A DNA stretch of 64,000 nt from Xiphydria camelus (GCA_963678675.1 OY783200.1:16050603-16114602), one strand, 5' to 3'. Positions 22,358-34,085 are shown, counted from the first letter of the stretch. Program-made: numbers and translations. Notes: generated by a model not told the origin, from the letters alone.

Positions 22358-22527
22358 ACAAAAATGATTCGAAAACATCGCTGAGATAAGAATGGAACAA
22401 AATTGACTCAAATTTGACCAACATGTTAAGAGCTTCGATGCCAAGATGATTAGTAGCTATTATTAACTTCAAAAGATACCTTACCAAGTATTGGCTGTGC
22501 TATTTTATGTGCATGTTCTCGAAAGTA

Positions 22528-23824
22528 GGGGAAGGTGGGGCAAGTTGACGAGGTTAAGCGAAAACAGCCTACAAAAAATAACACAATATTTTAATTTTAA
22601 ACAAAGGAGTATATTATTAAAGATGCATGATTCAACTATTATTTGCAACCATAAAAATAAAAAAAGTTATCCAAAAAGGGTACAAAAAGGAAACATTACA
22701 ATTGCTGTGCATTTTCGTCATCTTACCCCATCTACGGGGCAAGATGACGAACATATTGGGGCAAGATGACGACTATACACAAAAGTCACATTTAAACGGG
22801 CCATGCTTTTCATATCCAGTGCAAGCTTCATGCCACCACGATTCGCACAATCCACGCTTTATCCAGTCTTCGGATGGAGGCTCATATCCTGGATATGAAA
22901 TGTCTTTGTTTTTAGCAGAATGAATTAACGATCTAGTCGAAGATTTCTGAAACACGTCCTTTTTTACTCTCTCAACTTTTTTTGCTTTCTTAACATCTTT
23001 GCTATTTTGTTCTCTTTCTTTCTGTTCTAGTTCTTCTTTGTTTAAAGTAGCAGTTAGTATAGAGGCTTTTTGTGTTTCTTTCTCTTAGTTTTTTTACAGA
23101 GGGCGATTATATTTTGGAAAGGGTCTAATTTCAATCAACCTACGAAGGGTAGGTTCTGGTATGTATTTCAGAGAGTCCACTGGCATTATTCACTGTCATA
23201 TTTTCTTCCAGAACAGCATGGATGGCAGCGATTAAATTGTATTCCGACCAAGACCGATGATTGCTTTCTTTCTTATAATTTCTTACCATCTCCAAAAAAT
23301 ATATAAAATTAATGTGAAATGAGAGAATTTAGTGGCTAGCTATTAATTTTTCTCATTTCATTTTAATTAACAGACGTTATCTTCTTTCATGAAATAACAT
23401 TTATAAAATAAGGGGCAAGATGACGAGTTCGTCATCTTACCCCCGTCAACTTGCCCCCACTAGTAGGATTTTAAAGAAAATTATTTTTTTAATAGAAACA
23501 CATGTTTTTATGTCGAAGTTTAACTGTACTCTACTTATACTAATCCTACTTAATATAATTAGCTATTTGCCAATAAAATTCTTACCTTTGTTTTTTTGTA
23601 AATCGTTATTTTGATTGAGAACGATTTTATAACACTATAGGTTAAAACACGCTCGATTCTGTAATCCCGGCTAAATTAACACTGGCGCCATTTATGTTCG
23701 TATGGTATAGTTACGTCCTAGGAAGGTTGTCATAGCCAGTTTGCTTTGCAGAAATCTTCTCTCGGTTTTTGTAAATAACGAATTCGTCATCTTGCCCCGT
23801 TCGTCATCTTGCCCCACCTTACCC
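22528..23824 (-). mobile_element. pogo/Tigger-like element, internally deleted
   Basis: TIR GGGGAAGGTGGGGCAAGTTG at 22528 and its near-inverse ending CCCCACCTTACCC at 23824, flanked by TA on both sides (22526-22527, 23825-23826). The motif GGGGCAAGATGACGA recurs near 22736, 22760, 23412, 23430 (inverse) and 23795 (inverse), making a subterminal and internal array. It interrupts the Tc1-like tail. Confidence 0.85.
22773..23289 (-). pseudogene. pogo/Tigger-like transposase, DNA-binding start fused to PHD-like tail
   Basis: On the minus strand an ATG at 23289 starts MVRNYKKKSNHRSWSEYNLI followed by IHAVLEENMTVNNASG, the psq-type helix-turn-helix of pogo transposases. After a gap and stops comes EIRPFPKYNRPL, a phrase found between catalytic core and tail. 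Then an open C-terminus (22773-22955 and upstream) with a Lys-rich linker ends in a PHD-like zinc finger (WIKRGLCESWWHEACTGYEK, then CDFC). The first Cys of the finger appears replaced by Arg (WIKRGLC). The whole DDE domain is missing. Family assignment rests on the two termini. Confidence 0.75.
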
Positions 23825-24201
23825 TACCAAGTGTATATGAATACTTTTTTCCCCAACTAATTTGACACTTGCCAAAAGAAATGTCTCATATTTTGTAGTA
23901 TACATTTTTTCTTCGATAAAATATATATTATTTGAAAGCTGAAACTTCAAGCTATATTTTGATGCCAATAGATATTAATTTTTTAAAACTATTTGCAAAT
24001 GGATCATAGTTGAACGGTGCATCACCATGGTGTATGAATACTTTTTTCCGCCACTGTAGATGGTCAATACGAACGATTTCCTCAACCAATGGAGGGTTCT
24101 GAAGTGTTTATAAATTGGCAGCTTTTTTCCTTCCCCTGTATTCCCTGACACGTTCAGTACTAGTTTTTGCTTTTTTTTTAAATTTTGTTATTCTTATTGT
24201 G

Positions 24202-25151
24202 CATCCCTTGGCTAAGTCTCCCATTAAATACCATTTAAAAAATCCCATTGGATACCACTGACAGTCTGTCAAAGGTAAATCAATGGGGTTTTGCCAATGG
24301 TATCTTTCCCATTTATACTACCATTCGACATCCCATTTATTTTCCCATTCGTTTAATGGTGTTTTCATACCGTTGACATTACCATTCGTGAAATGGAATT
24401 AATTCCCATTCAATTATAATCATCCATTTCCCATTTGTTGAGTGATACTTTACTTAGCTATTTGTGTCCAAGACCGCCCGTGGCCGCAGCCGCAGCCGCG
24501 TCATCTCTGTTCGCGCTTCTTGGTCTGCCTTTCCTCCGCTTTCCTTCTGGCGCCTCGGTCGGTCTTCCCGCTGTCCCCTCGGCTTTTTCCGTCTTTCCTG
24601 ATCCGACGGCGCCCGAATCATCCCCCCGCGTGCTCCACCTCCTCTTCCATTGCCCATCTTCCCCTAACCTCACCTTTTCTTTTAACTTTTTTGAAACCCT
24701 CCTTTGAAATCTAGAGCAGTTCCCTCTCTTCCTCCTGCGTGTTCTTGCTGGCGGCACGCTCTGCTCTCCCCTGATCCGAAAAATCGCTGCGATTATCCTG
24801 TAATATCGCTGTATCGGCACTGTTTCCTGCGATCGATCCGCGACGCGTCTAGTCGTAACCGGCTTCCGCATGGAACTCCGTTATTTGCCATTGGACTCCC
24901 ATTAGTTACCATTGGAACAAAATACCACTTAAATGTTCCCAGTAACTTGCCATTGGTCCTCCATTGATAACGAATGGGAATACATACCTTTCAATATTTC
25001 CCACTGATTTGCCAGTGGATTCCCATTTATATTAAATGGTAGAAAGTGCCAGTTCATTTTTCCCTCTGAATTTCCATTGCGATCCCATTGATTACCTTTA
25101 GGCCCCATTCATTACCATTAAACACTCAATGGAAAACTTTGCCAAGGGATG
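24202..25151. mobile_element. TIR element with CCATTGG arrays and GC-rich core
   Basis: Ends CATCCCTTGGC at 24202 and GCCAAGGGATG ending at 25151. Each flank of about 250 bp is filled with CCCATT, ACCATT and CCATTGG (inverse CCAATGG) copies. The middle (about 24460-24870) is sharply GC-richer and Pro/Arg/Ala-biased in all frames, as if host DNA had been captured. No transposase. Confidence 0.72.
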
Positions 25152-25756
25152 GAAATCGTATTAAAAAAGAGGTGTTGCCTTGCATGACATGAGGTAGTTC
25201 TGATTTTTTTAATATGTTGTATCTGATGAAGTGGTAGTGACAAATCCGAGTTTTCGACTTCGGAAGCCCTCCGGATTATTCTTAAATACTTGAACAATCT
25301 CTAAATTTTATAACTTTTTTCAGTTTTTGTCAATTTTGACCACCTAATATTACGGCAAAATCATTAGATACAATTTTAAAGCAAATAAAATTTGTAACAA
25401 AATGAGATGAATTTGGTCTTGGTAGGCCAAATAGTTTATAAGATACAGCAATTCAGTTTTGCCAAAATTTCCAAAAATAGGAATGTTTAGTTTTTTTTTA
25501 GTTTTCGTCAATTTTAAACACTAAGGACTTATTTTATGAAACAAGTTATCATATACGTTATTAAAGTAGACTAAATTTGCATCAAACGAGACAAATTTGG
25601 TCTATGTAGACCTAATAGCACCTGAGATACAGCTGTTCAAAGTTGATGCGATAAGTATGTATGCGAATCGTTGAAACATGGTTTGTAAAAGTATTACCTA
25701 TCGATTTTTCGTGTATTTACCGCTCAGATTTTTTATAGGTCTAAAATATTTATATA

Positions 25757-27032
25757 TATATTAGGGTGGGCCAAAAAAAAAGACTATTTTTTGTTTTTTT
25801 AAATTACTATGAAAACATTGTTGAGGATGACGAAAAAGAAAGTCTGCTGAAGTTTCAGCTCTTAATATTAGTATTAACAACTGCCTCATCGCAATTTTCT
25901 TTTTCCCGTTTAAATAACATGGGAAATTTTTTTTTTCAATTTTCAATTTTTATAACTTGTTAACGGATTAGCGCATTCGAATGATCAAAACGTATTCTTG
26001 TAGGAAATCGGACGACCTACAAAAAGGTATCTTATGAATTTTTGATAAATTTATCAGTTCGGAAGTTATTCGAGGTCAAAGTTGAACTGGTGGTCAATTT
26101 CACGGTTTTTTTTTCATTTTTGACACGAAATAATTTTTAACCTCTTTTTATTTCAGTTGTTTAAGATTTTTCTTTAATTATTTCCAAATATTCAAAGTTC
26201 AATAATATCCCCAGAGTAATTATTAACAGAATTCATTATAATTCTGTTTTCTGCAAGCCTTTTTTAGAAATGAATAATAATCCTCTTTATGATTTTTCAT
26301 GGACGCAACATTTGTTAGTCAAAAATAAAAAATAGATTAATTAAATTTTAATTGTTATGCGATTTAAAAAGGTAATTTTTTTTCATTGATTTACTTTTCA
26401 TGAAAGAAATTTAAAACTTTTTTTCAGAATAACAAAATCTTGATTTTACATGAGTACATGATTATATGCAGTGAAAATTGTTCATTCTTATAATGATATG
26501 ATCGATACGAATCGATTAAAAAAAATACAGATTTTATGAACTGTTGTAGATTACAAACATAATTTTATCAATTAACTGGGAATTTCGAGAAAACTTCAAC
26601 GTTCCATGAAAAGACATAGCATGTGTTCCAAGAACAGAAAGATTTAGTTTATTTTTGAACAATTAATTCGTGTCAAAAATGAAAAAAACCGTGAAATTGA
26701 CCACCAGTACAACTTTGACCTCGAATAACTTCCCAACCAGTAGACTTATCAAAAAATCATAAGATACCTTTTTTGTAGGTCGTCCGATTTCCTACGAGAA
26801 TACGTTTTGATCATTTGAATACGCTGATCCGTTAACAAGTTATAAAAATCGAAAGTTAAAACAAAAAATTTCCCATGTTATTTAAATGGGAAAAAGAAAA
26901 TTGCGATGAGGCAGTTGTTAATATTAATATTAAGAGCTAAAACCAGCAGAATTTCTTTCTCGTCATCCTCAATAATGTTTTCATAGTAATTTTTAAAAAA
27001 AGTTTTTTTTTGGCCCACCCTAATATATATAC
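25757..27032. mobile_element. Fold-back element with ~370 bp arms
   Basis: Left end ATTAGGGTGGGCCAAAAAAA at about 25762, inverted at the right end (GGCCCACCCTAAT at about 27010-27024). Arms run to about 26135 and from about 26665. The middle is AT-rich. A TA lies at both outer edges inside a TATATA context, so a Tc1/mariner-type TA duplication is possible. Mirror-image open frames in the arms are not genes. Confidence 0.85.
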
Positions 27033-27980
27033 CTAATCTACACTGCGTTTAGACTAGCGTATGATGTGCTAGCATCTAGCCAGTGCTCACGAGTGTTACC
27101 GAACTCAGTCCAATGCTACTGTTTGGTCGCTGCGCGATCAAAGCCTCTCGGATCTCCCCGGGGTCGTAAATCCCGGGTACACTGTACGTGACGCGGCTAT
27201 GCAAATTAACCGAACGTACCGGAAGATGTCTTTCAATCTATCGGCTACTTTAATTAATCGTACACTGCCCGAGTCCAAAGTGCAAGGGTACCATTAATTA
27301 CGATTTCCCGAGTGTCGCACTTCACGATCGATAAAACCGAATGCTCGTTCTCGACTGTGGGAATCAATAGTGAATTGAATTCCTGGATATGCTTGTCATT
27401 AAATTTTCCCTAATTGGCCATTGACTGCTTTTGTCATTCCTCCCCTTAGCCGGCTCGACATTAGTGTCACCGCGGGAGACGGCTTATGGTGATTTGTCCG
27501 ATATCTTTTTTCCGGGAAAGGTACGAAACCGAGGTATTAACGACTTATGCTCACCAAAATGTGTGGGTTTCGCTGATAACGCGATTAATTATAGTCGGCG
27601 AGTATGAGTAATGCTATGAATCAACCTTCCAAATTCCGTCACTCAGTGCGATGGAACACTACAATGTGTAACTAACTGCCTCTATTCGTCAGTCGTTCAC
27701 ATGTATTCGGCCGAGTTAGATATGTTCTAAAAGTTAAGTGACGCATTCAGTTCGAAAGTGAATTAATAATAATATTGTGGAGAGTGCACGAAAACCCTGT
27801 TTACGTGCAGTATTAAATTAAAAAACCGAGAACACGAACGTTTACGGAAGGAAGTGCGCGAGATTTTAGTACATCGTGCGTGTCAAAAAAGGTACACCAA
27901 TTCCAAATTGATAAAAGCAGCTGTGCAACGTAGGAAAAAGGAAGTGAGATCAGCGAAACCTACAAGAAGTTCAACTGAGA
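27033..27980. other. Unique-looking sequence, no repeat seen
   Basis: Moderate GC, no recognisable repeat or open frame. Reads like host intronic or intergenic DNA; a core such as GATTAATTA occurs. Immediately precedes the broken gene below. Confidence 0.4.
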
Positions 27981-27984
27981 AGTT

Positions 27985-28764
27985 CAACTTGAGAGAAAAC
28001 TGTTTTTATGTGGAGAGCAAATAACTGTTGGATTCATTGACGCTTAGAAAAAAAAACAAGCCTGAAAAAAGAAATAATGTGATTGCCGTGGAGAACTTGC
28101 AGCTGGTTTCATCTTTATTGTGAAAGTAGCTGAGAAAAGAGGTGATAAATGGGCACTGAAAATAATAGAACGCATCTCAGAAGATACCGATTGGCCTGCA
28201 CTAGATACAAAATATTATCGGTTTTGCCAGAGGAAACTGTACAGACCCGTTAGAAAAGGACTACAAAGGGGAGAACATACTCGTGACACTGTTAATGAAG
28301 CCATGGATACAATTTTCGACTTCCTAGAAGAAAATTCGGAAGAGTACCAGTATTCCCTGACAGAGTTGACTGAGCTGTTAGGTGAGAACCCACCTAAGTT
28401 ACCTGAGCTGTTAGGTGCGAACCATTAAAGGTCGCCTAATTAAAAAGTACGGAGATGACGTAATACTAGTTACCACATCAAATAAAATAACAATTGTTTG
28501 CTTCAAAAATACTGGATACAAAATTTTATTAGATGCCTGGTATGCTGAACAGAAATCAGTTCCACAAGAAGAGTACTCCGTGTGGTTAAAGCAGCAGCTG
28601 ATATTATCCGGGAGGATATTCGCTCTCAAGTGTACAACACAAAAGAATACCTGCCCTCACATGATTTTTTGCAAAATGTGGATTCTTTAATACCAAACTC
28701 GCAGAAAACGTATATGGAGACCGTGATTGTAAAAAATAACAATTTCCCACTCAGTAGGTACTGA
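27985..28764 (+). pseudogene. Broken gene of an expanded uncharacterised arthropod protein family
   Basis: Pieces in three frames read in order: KFNLRENCFYVESK, then KRGDKWALKIIERISEDTDW and YYRFCQRKLYRPVRKG (28120-28428, 102 codons), then IKGRLIKKYGDDVILVTTSN and VCFKNTGYKILLDAWYAEQ (28427-28550), then VVKAAADIIREDIRSQVYNT and LPSHDFLQNVDSLIPNSQKT (28582-28764). This order and wording match the N-terminal half of long uncharacterised proteins present in many copies in arthropods and cnidarians, probably mobile-element derived; I recall the family but cannot name a domain. Stops near 28428 and upstream of 28120 break it. A near-duplicate of PKLPELLG/NPPKLPELLG codons occurs at about 28365-28425. 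Confidence 0.5.
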
Positions 28765-28939
28765 TTATATACAGTATGTCCCATTGGTAACGCAAGAGTA
28801 TTTGAATTTCCCTGACATTTGATTTTGTTAGTGCTTGGAACGGTGCTGTAGTCACTATAATTAGAGTTGGCTTCAGAAGAGTGCGCTGCCTTCTTACGAG
28901 CCGTGTTTCGAGAGCGAAATGGGCGAAAAGTATAAAACG

Positions 28940-29060
28940 TCTGATTTCCCGGTAACTGTCAGTTCGGGAGATCGAAGCGTCTAACCTCGAAATTAAATTA
29001 ATTTGTAAATAATGGTAAATAATGTGTAGAAGTGATGAGAAAAATAATCGTAACAGGTTT
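28940..29060 (+). repeat. Dispersed repeat (GGGAGATCGAAGCG family)
   Basis: Contains GTCAGTTCGGGAGATCGAAG and AATAATGTGTAGAAGTGATG, shared with 8066-8165, 36005-36100 (minus) and 39870-39975. Confidence 0.7.
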
Positions 29061-29521
29061 CTTGGTTGAGATTTCCCAAGTGTTTAAAAATCGTAACATT
29101 AGTCCTTGGTGGTCAAAATTGACAAAAACTGAAAAAAGTCCTAAAATTTAGCAATTGTTCAAGTATTTAACAATAATCCGGAGGGCTTCCGAGGTCGAAA
29201 ACTCGGATTTGTCATTACGACTTCATCACATACAACATATCAAAAAATCAGAACTATTTACCTCATTTCTCATGCAAGGTAAAATGTATCAATTCCATGG
29301 ACTATTTCTAGAACGCTGTCGATCGTAGTATTCTTTACACGACTGTACACACACACATTTGATATGGGCATAATTCTCACTTTTAATATTCTCTACACTA
29401 TATATCTTGAAATATTGGTCACTCCTTTATAACCTCAATGTACAGTATAGACACAATATAACCTCGACGCTCACTGAGGATGCACAACTGATATTATGTG
29501 CTAAAGTATTTCACACTTCAA

Positions 29522-29769
29522 TATACAGGGTGAATCGGGAGCATCGGACCAGACTCCAGGAGCATATCGTACACAAGATAATAATGTAAAAAAACTCATA
29601 TGTCCTTATCCGGTTTTCATTTGTTTCCAAGTTACAGCGTAATTAATAATTTCTATTTAGTGTTGTAAAAATGAAAATCGGATAAGGACATATGAGTTTT
29701 TTTACATTATTATCTTGTGTATAATATGCTCCTGGAGTTTGGTCCGATCCTCCCAATTCACCCTGTATA
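29522..29769. mobile_element. Hairpin MITE, 248 bp (TATACAGGGTGAATC ends)
   Basis: Arms of about 95 bp, TATACAGGGTGAATCGGGAG at 29522 and inverse ending at 29769. The inner arms GATAAGGACATATGAGTTTT are inverse of 29585-29615. Non-coding. Confidence 0.88.
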
Positions 29770-30079
29770 TACACACTTTACACAACGGTGAATTTGATTT
29801 GGGCACTATTCTCCTTCGAAAATAACCTCCACACTACGCAGAAATATTTCTGACTACTTTCTAATCTCAATATACACAAAGTACACTATATAAAATCGGC
29901 GGCTTTTTCCCTAAATTTGGCTTAATTCTATTCATTAACAAACCAAAATTATATCAAACAAAATGGTATTCCATATTTGCACCTTCTCTATTATGTTTTT
30001 TCTTTTTCAGCATTCAGTTTATCTTTAATGTTTATTAATTTTGGAATAAAATACTTAAATATATTTCTATATATGGGGC

Positions 30080-30760
30080 ATTCCATATCAACTTTTAGTA
30101 GTAGAAACTTTTGGGTCTCCGATTTAGTTGTTGATTTTTTTTCAAATATCTTTAATCGATATAAAAACTGGCCTAAATTTTCAGAACGATTCCATGAGTC
30201 GTTCAGCTGTTATTAATCTTTATCTGATTTTTTCTTTTCATCGCGATTTACGGCTTAAATTAACAAAATATGAAAAAAATGACCCATATGAAACATTTGT
30301 ATTTTTTTGTGGATTTCGAAAAAATTGTTTTTTATATTGTTTTTTATTGAAAATGGAAGCAAAAAGTGTTGTATCTCAAAACCTTGTTTATCGTAATCTT
30401 TTACGATAATGTTGAGAGCACTTAGAAAGTGGGGCCTCCCATAGATATTTTTTAATGAATTTTTTGTGCTTTGAAATAGAATTGACTTTATTTATGCTAG
30501 CTTAGAATGGATTTTTTTTGACCTGCTAAAGTGTAATTCCAATACATGATTTTATAAAATTGTACAAAATTTGTTATTAACACGTTGACTGTCCCCATAA
30601 GCAATTTTTTCCATCCCACGACGTCTAGAAACAAAATCACCACGAATACGGCAATGGAGAATTTGCACATATTTTTTTATATCATAAATGGATTGAGCAC
30701 GTAAAAAAAGTTGGGACTTGTTTTATAATTTTTTTTTCTGACGCGAAATTAAGCCGTAAA
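30080..30760 (+). repeat. Dispersed AT-rich repeat family B, copy 1
   Basis: Matches 52150-53215 in inverse orientation: TTTGGGTCTCCGATTTAGTT, CAGCTGTTATTAAT, GTGGGGCCTCCCATAGA, TTTTTTCCATCCCACGACGT. Short open frames here are not supported. 48770-48905 holds another piece. Confidence 0.72.
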
Positions 30761-31012
30761 AGATTAATAAAGTTTGCGATAAACTCCGCCCACTTCAAAC
30801 AGCCGGTCGAACGGCACGCCGCGCCGCGTACAGTTGTCGATTTCGCACATTTAGGGACAATTCTTATTTTTTCACATATGGAATCTATATTTCAAGACCA
30901 GAATAACAAACATTAGCGAAAGGTATCTACTATCAATTATAAAATCAATGTGGAAAGAACAAAAATTATTTTACATATAATTTATTTATTTATTACTTAT
31001 AGTAATAAATAC

Positions 31013-31470
31013 CTATCAAGAGACACGGCAGTGTCTCGCGGCATGTTCGTTCAAGTAGTTTCGCACTCAGACACGACAGCGCTGATGTCGCGAGCGCAGC
31101 GCACCCGTGTCTCTTTACACCACAAATGTCTGCCCCCTGCACCCCTCAATGTTTACATCGAATTTTCTCAATAAATATACGGTTATAACCAAAACTATGC
31201 TTAGTTACGCCATATAAATTGACTATTCTCTATTGATAGAGACCAGAATAAATGTTATAAGTTACATATTAACAGAGATTTTTCCTTAGCAACGCGAAGC
31301 CACGCCCCTTGCGCCTAAAAGTCGAGAATCCGATTTCTCGGGCGATATATATATGTCAAAATCTCACAAAAATTCCGCCTACGATAGTCGGCCATGATCG
31401 GAAATATGTACACAGGTACGGGGCCACACGCATACGCCATCAAATGTATGTGAGAGTGTGTGAGAGAATA
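31013..31470 (-). repeat. Dispersed repeat family A, copy 2
   Basis: Inverse of 41035-41460; contains CTCTATTGATAGAGACCAG and CAACGCGAAGCCACGCCCC. Uninterrupted at the point where copy 1 carries the LTR. Confidence 0.82.
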
Positions 31471-31604
31471 TATTCCTTAAATGTTTGGGTATTTTCCAAG
31501 TTAATAAAATATTTCCATTCGCGAAACGATTAACCTCGCGCTTATTTCGATCCTCGGACGCGCTTGTTAATAAAATGTAAAAATTCAGTGTAATCGGAGT
31601 TATG

Positions 31605-31860
31605 AATCTCAATAGTGGTGAATATGACAGACGCTCCGTATAGTTTAATAATCGTTTGTTTTTTTTCGATAATCGAGATAGTGAACGGATGCAGTGCTGT
31701 GTTTCTCTGGTTGCCTGTGCATAAAGAGCAGGAAAGGAGACGGCAGTATCTCAGAATAATTACCATCAGATAAGTTTAATTGCCATCTGACAGCTTTAAC
31801 CTCACTTTCGATGGAAGGACAATTATCTTTGTGATAATTCTATTTTTTGTTTCAGCGTCA
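31605..31860. repeat. Fragment related to the 6725-7445 element
   Basis: ATCTCAATAGTGGTGAAT, GCATAAAGAGCAGGAAAGGA and TCAGATAAGTT occur in inverse order at 7060-7290. Confidence 0.65.
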
Positions 31861-32261
31861 TGCGAGCACGAGACGAATCGATGGCTTTTCTTCTCTGTCA
31901 CAATCAAAGCCGTGGGAGAAAAATAGGAGATGCAATGGAATTGGATCACAACAATCAAGTAATTGCTTTATCATTATTTTTTCTCTATCAATATATTTCC
32001 TCTTTCGTACTATTACAAGTTCCAATTTACACAATGACCTGTCAAACCTGAAGTGTACATGTACCTCACTTCTATTTCATCTGTTCTTTGTCTCCGTTGT
32101 AACGACAGTCAATGAGGAATCACTGATACCGATTAGGGTTCGAGGGTTATTCCTTATTCTTTGTAGCACAGCATCGATATTTTACTGCACCTGCTTTCTT
32201 CTGGGACTTCCTAAAATAATTATAAAAACCCCATATGATTGTTATTTACAATTTGTTACAG

Positions 32262-32445
32262 ATCGTATGCGAACCCGAGGGGGTTTCTTTCGAACGAAGG
32301 ATCATCCACTTGTTGTTCCAAGAACCAGTTGCATTAGTTCATTTGGCGAGCTGGATCTACTGTCTCGAGTGCATGGACGTGTGCCACTTTAAATGGATAT
32401 TTTGTAATTTCCATCGTTACATCAGAGGCGAAGAAGAGATGAAAT
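32262..32445 (+). pseudogene. Exon-like fragment B, copy 1
   Basis: Follows ATTTACAATTTGTTACAG, a good 3' splice site, and reads CEPEGVSFERRIIHLLFQEP then HLASWIYCLECMDV. The same fragment recurs inverted at 32851-33036 and again at 33898-34085. No domain recognised. Probably a captured piece of a host gene spread by the surrounding inverted repeats. Confidence 0.45.
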
Positions 32446-32850
32446 AGAAGTGAGGTATATGTACATTTCACGTTTGATAGGTTGGTATATAAATTGGAAC
32501 TTCTGATAGTATAATACGAAAGAAGAAACATATCGATAAAGGAAAAATAATAATAAAGTAGTTACTACATTATTGTAATCTAATTCCATTGTATCCCTTA
32601 CTTTTCTGCCACGACTTTGATCGTTGATAGTGAAGAAAAATCAAATTTATTGGTTGATCCATCTACAATCAACAATCAAAGTTGTGGCAGAAAAATAAAG
32701 GATGCAGTAGAATTGGATTACAATAATGTAGTAACTACTTTATTATTATTTTTTCTTTATCGATATATTTCCTCTTTCGTATTGTACTATCAGAGAAGTT
32801 CCAATTTATATACCAACCTATCAAACGTGAAGTGTACATGTACCTCACTT

Positions 32851-33036
32851 CTATTTCATCTCTTCTTCGTCTCTGATGTAACAATGGAAATTACAAAATA
32901 TCCATTTAAAGTGGCACACGTCCATGCACTCGAGACAGCAGATCCAGCTCGCCGAATGAACTAATGCAACTGGTTCTTGAAGCAACAAGTGGATGATCCC
33001 TTGTTCGAAAGAAATAACCTCGGGTTCGCATACGAT
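32851..33036 (-). pseudogene. Exon-like fragment B, copy 2 (inverted)
   Basis: Minus-strand near-copy of 32262-32445 with the same splice-acceptor context (inverse of 33037-33055). A small number of substitutions (EVISFEQ for EGVSFER) shows divergence. Confidence 0.45.
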
Positions 33037-33520
33037 CTGTAACAAATTGTAAATAACATAATCATTTGCAGTTTCACTATTTAAAATATACCGCTTACTC
33101 AACGTAGAAATTAAGAAACTATATTAATCTGAGTTAACCAATTCTAATGACAGAATTATTAAAAATGATATATTTCATCTTTCGTATTATACTATCACAA
33201 GTTCCAATTTATATACCGACTTGTCAAACGTGAAGTGTACATGTACCTCACTTCTATTTCATCTCTTCTTCGCCTCTAGTGTAACGATAGAAATTACAAA
33301 ATATCATAACTTTTCTGTAACATTTCTGCAATATTTTACAATATTCGTGAACACTACCGTATGTTAGAAATATATATTTCTCGATAAATTCGAGAATGTT
33401 GCGAAACATCATAGAAACGTTTCAGTCTCATTACGTCGAAAGATCTCCTCGATAAGGTACAGCTCGATAAGATTGTACTTGTCAGGGCTGAATTATGTAG
33501 GGTTTTTATAATTATTTTAG

Positions 33521-33655
33521 GAAGTCCCAGAAGAATACAGGTGCAGCAAAATATCGATGCTGTCCTAGAAAGAATGAGGAATAACCCTCGAACCCTAATC
33601 GACATCAGTGATTCCTCATTGACGTTCGTTACACCAGAGTTGAAGAAAAGATGAA
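33521..33655 (+). pseudogene. Exon-like fragment A (IQVQQNIDAVLERMRNNPRT)
   Basis: After the acceptor-like TTATAATTATTTTAG, a 44-codon open stretch reads SPRRIQVQQNIDAVLERMRN then PRTLIDISDSSLTFV and ends at TGA. Inverse copies lie at about 32090-32215 and 34120-34205. The soluble, charged, helix-like composition is unlike surrounding repeats, suggesting host-gene origin; product unknown. Confidence 0.4.
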
Positions 33656-33897
33656 ATAGAAGTGAGGTACATGTACACTTCACTTTTAACAGGTGTATAT
33701 AAATTTGAACTTGCGATAGTATAATACGAAAGATGAAATATATCACTTTTAATAATTCTGTCATTATTATCTATAGAATTAGTTAACTCAGATTAATATA
33801 GTTTCTTAATTTCTATGTAGAGTAAGTTGGGTATATTTTAAATAGTGAAATACTGAATATAATTGTGTTATTTATAATTTGTTACAGAAATAAACGT

Positions 33898-34085
33898 ACT
33901 GCTATTGAATTCCACCCAGAAGGACTCCAAATCATCTGCGAACCCGAGGGGGTTTCTTTTGAACGAGGGATCGTCCACTTGTTGTTCCAAGAACCAGCTG
34001 CATTAGTTCATTTGGCGAGCTGGATCTACTGTCTCGAGAGCATGGACGTGCGTTCATCCTTCAATATCCTCCCTGCCATGATCTG
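33898..34085 (+). pseudogene. Exon-like fragment B, copy 3 (longest)
   Basis: Same acceptor context, but with about 43 extra bases at the 5' side (NKRTAIEFHPEGLQI) before CEPEGVSFERGIVHLLFQEP. This is probably closest to the original exon; copies 1 and 2 have lost this segment. Ends at a stop near 34087. Confidence 0.45.

Larger units (their letters stand above)
21148..24058 (+). mobile_element. Decayed Tc1/mariner-like element with two nested insertions
   Basis: Transposase C-terminal remnants in one frame with stops: MDKYTYLDILKEN, then GHYYFQ.DSDLKYTA (the family's second catalytic Asp block), EWLLYNTLHMLDTPLESSNI and NPIENV before 21395. After removing the 21395-22357 insert, the text resumes with MLRASMPR and INFKRYLTKYW, the usual Tc1 tail. 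A second insert (22528-23824) follows. The 3' end GTGTATGAATACTTTTTTCC GCCACTGTA reaches about 24058. The left end and the first catalytic region were not found. Confidence 0.75.
25174..29282. mobile_element. 4.1 kb segment bounded by ~185 bp inverted repeats
   Basis: 25174-25354 (TTGCCTTGCATGACATGAGG start, AAATCCGAGTTTTCGACTTC inside) is inverted at 29091-29282. Between them lie a fold-back element, a unique-looking stretch and a broken protein gene. It may be one large transposon or two copies of a smaller repeat in opposite orientation. Confidence 0.6.

Noticed and set aside
24435..24871. Frames up to 137 codons in the GC-rich core
   Set aside because: Low-complexity, open on both strands, no initiation or splice context; kept only as possible captured DNA.
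25761..25963. Short frames on both strands
   Set aside because: Located in the arm of a fold-back element.
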